From: Ruegeria sp. HKCCD7303
GTDB taxonomy: Bacteria; Pseudomonadota; Alphaproteobacteria; Rhodobacterales; Rhodobacteraceae
Reading direction: 5' to 3'
Assembly (NCBI RefSeq): GCF_013111185.1
Contig: NZ_WVRE01000005.1
Span: 62,001 to 126,000, forward strand
DNA length: 64,000 nt
Positions 63,327 to 64,000 of the stretch are shown piece by piece (position 1 is the first letter of the stretch; every line of letters begins with the position of its first letter). Under the pieces are notes generated by a model. That model searched no databases, was not told where the DNA came from, and saw nothing but the letters and a program-made list of their open reading frames with translations. A program made the position numbers and the translations under genes.

Positions 63327-64000
63327 CCTGTCCCTGCTCATTGACGCAGCACTCGAGGCCGGCAAGATCGCCACACGATATTCCGGGACGCAAGCGCAGC
63401 GCTGGGATAAACCCGATGGCGCCGGTCCAGTGACCGAGGCCGATTTGGCCGTGAACGCAATGCTTGGGGATCGGCTGCGTGCCGCACGACCGGGGTATGG
63501 CTGGTTGAGCGAGGAGTCCGAGGACACGTCCGAGCGGCTGGAGCGCCGCAACGCCTTCATCATCGATCCGATTGACGGCACGCGCAGCTTTGCCGAGGGT
63601 GCGCGCACATGGGCGCATTCGATCGCCGTCGCCGATGAAGGCAAAGTGACGGCCGCTGTCATCTATTTGCCGATGCGGAATTTGCTTTATGCTGCCGCCC
63701 GGGGAATGGGGGCAACGCTGAATGGTGAGGAAATCAAAACCTCGGCCTATGTCGACTTGCAGCAATCGGAAGTTCTGGCAGCTAAGCCGAATCTCGATAC
63801 ACGGCACTGGCGCGACGGGCATGTGCCTGACTTCGGGCGCGCATATCGCCCGTCTCTGGCCTATCGCATGGCTCTGGTTGGACAGGGGCGGTTTGACGCG
63901 ATGCTGACTTTGCGCCCAAGCTGGGAATGGGACATTGCCGCCGGTGATCTGATTATCCAAGAGGCCGGTGGCGTGTGTACCGACCGGGCTGGGCAATCTT
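63313..64000 (+). CDS. Inositol-monophosphatase-family phosphatase (3' truncated)
   Basis: At least 229 residues of an IMPase/CysQ/FBPase-type sugar phosphatase; the end is beyond the window. Metal-binding motif DPIDGTRSF (Asp85, Asp88), the Glu67-Glu68 of LSEESE and WEWDIAAGDLII are present. The start is TTG 63313 with AAGGA seven bases before it, inside pmbA; no ATG is suitable. It might be a 3'(2'),5'-bisphosphate nucleotidase (sulfur metabolism) or an inositol phosphatase; not decidable here. Confidence 0.87.
   Translation, partial: MPATDLSLLIDAALEAGKIATRYSGTQAQRWDKPDGAGPVTEADLAVNAMLGDRLRAARPGYGWLSEESEDTSERLERRNAFIIDPIDGTRSFAEGARTWAHSIAVADEGKVTAAVIYLPMRNLLYAAARGMGATLNGEEIKTSAYVDLQQSEVLAAKPNLDTRHWRDGHVPDFGRAYRPSLAYRMALVGQGRFDAMLTLRPSWEWDIAAGDLIIQEAGGVCTDRAGQS

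Noticed and set aside
1..64000. CRISPR arrays, tRNA or rRNA genes, insertion sequences, prophage
   Set aside because: No regularly spaced repeats, no T-arm/anticodon pattern, and no transposase, integrase or phage genes were found on reading both strands.

Overview
The window reads as chromosomal DNA of an alphaproteobacterium of the Roseobacter group (Rhodobacteraceae, Ruegeria-like). The grounds are a tauR-xsc-pta-soeABC sulfonate cluster, a Rhodobacter-type porin, MnmC split into two genes, paired dimethylglycine-dehydrogenase-like flavoproteins, DUF3576 and DUF2125 proteins, and dense GC-rich gene packing with many ATGA overlaps. I see no rRNA, tRNA, insertion sequence, prophage or CRISPR array. 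No gene-free stretch exceeds 300 bases; the longest are about 280 (51655-51936) and 265 (18736-19000).

Layout. 1-8693: taurine/sulfonate dissimilation: the MocR-type regulator TauR (5' end cut off), sulfoacetaldehyde acetyltransferase, phosphate acetyltransferase and a three-subunit cytoplasmic sulfite dehydrogenase, so C2-sulfonate carbon leaves as acetyl-CoA and sulfur as sulfate. 8776-18735: housekeeping genes: dapA, lytic transglycosylase, two EamA exporters, mnmD and mnmC, flavin reductase, OmpA lipoprotein, pseudouridine synthase, SnoaL and SGNH proteins. 19001-29026: a run of nine minus-strand genes that looks like one catabolic unit for an N-methylated compound: XRE-cupin regulator, LysE exporter, GFA protein, DMGDH-like flavoprotein, cupin, MDR oxidoreductase, homocysteine methyltransferase, GlxA/AraC regulator and a second DMGDH-like flavoprotein. 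29172-36185: acetyltransferase, free Met-sulfoxide reductase, thiolase, a STAS/HATPase pair, gamma-glutamyltransferase, hspQ, an AEC transporter and a transglycosylase lipoprotein. 36202-47243: lolA, ftsK, dapC-like aminotransferase, amidase, ubiH-like monooxygenase, trm112, Lon-domain protein, CnoX-like thioredoxin, xthA and an unrecognised GNAT-like protein. 47319-56544: a candidate small RNA with an FNR box, a response regulator, ribA, an L,D-transpeptidase, yggS, porin, DUF3576, leuS, lptE and holA. 56546-64000: flavoprotein, HNH protein, an SDR-enoyl-CoA hydratase-VOC operon, DUF2125 protein, pmbA and a truncated inositol-monophosphatase-family gene.

The most interesting items are (1) a probable FNR-controlled small RNA of about 70-80 nt at 47319-47396 on the minus strand, with a perfect FNR box, a 7-bp hairpin between two CUCCC motifs and a strong terminator; (2) the nine-gene N-methyl catabolic unit with an inverted-repeat operator, in which one of the two flavoproteins has Glu in place of the conserved folate-domain Asp; (3) exact and near matches to the TauR direct-repeat box before xsc; and (4) a composite hairpin-containing repeat placed directly after the stop codons of four genes.

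All calls are from reading translated sequence and motifs by eye; no database search was run. Starts were chosen by Shine-Dalgarno position, overlap with neighbours and family N-termini.
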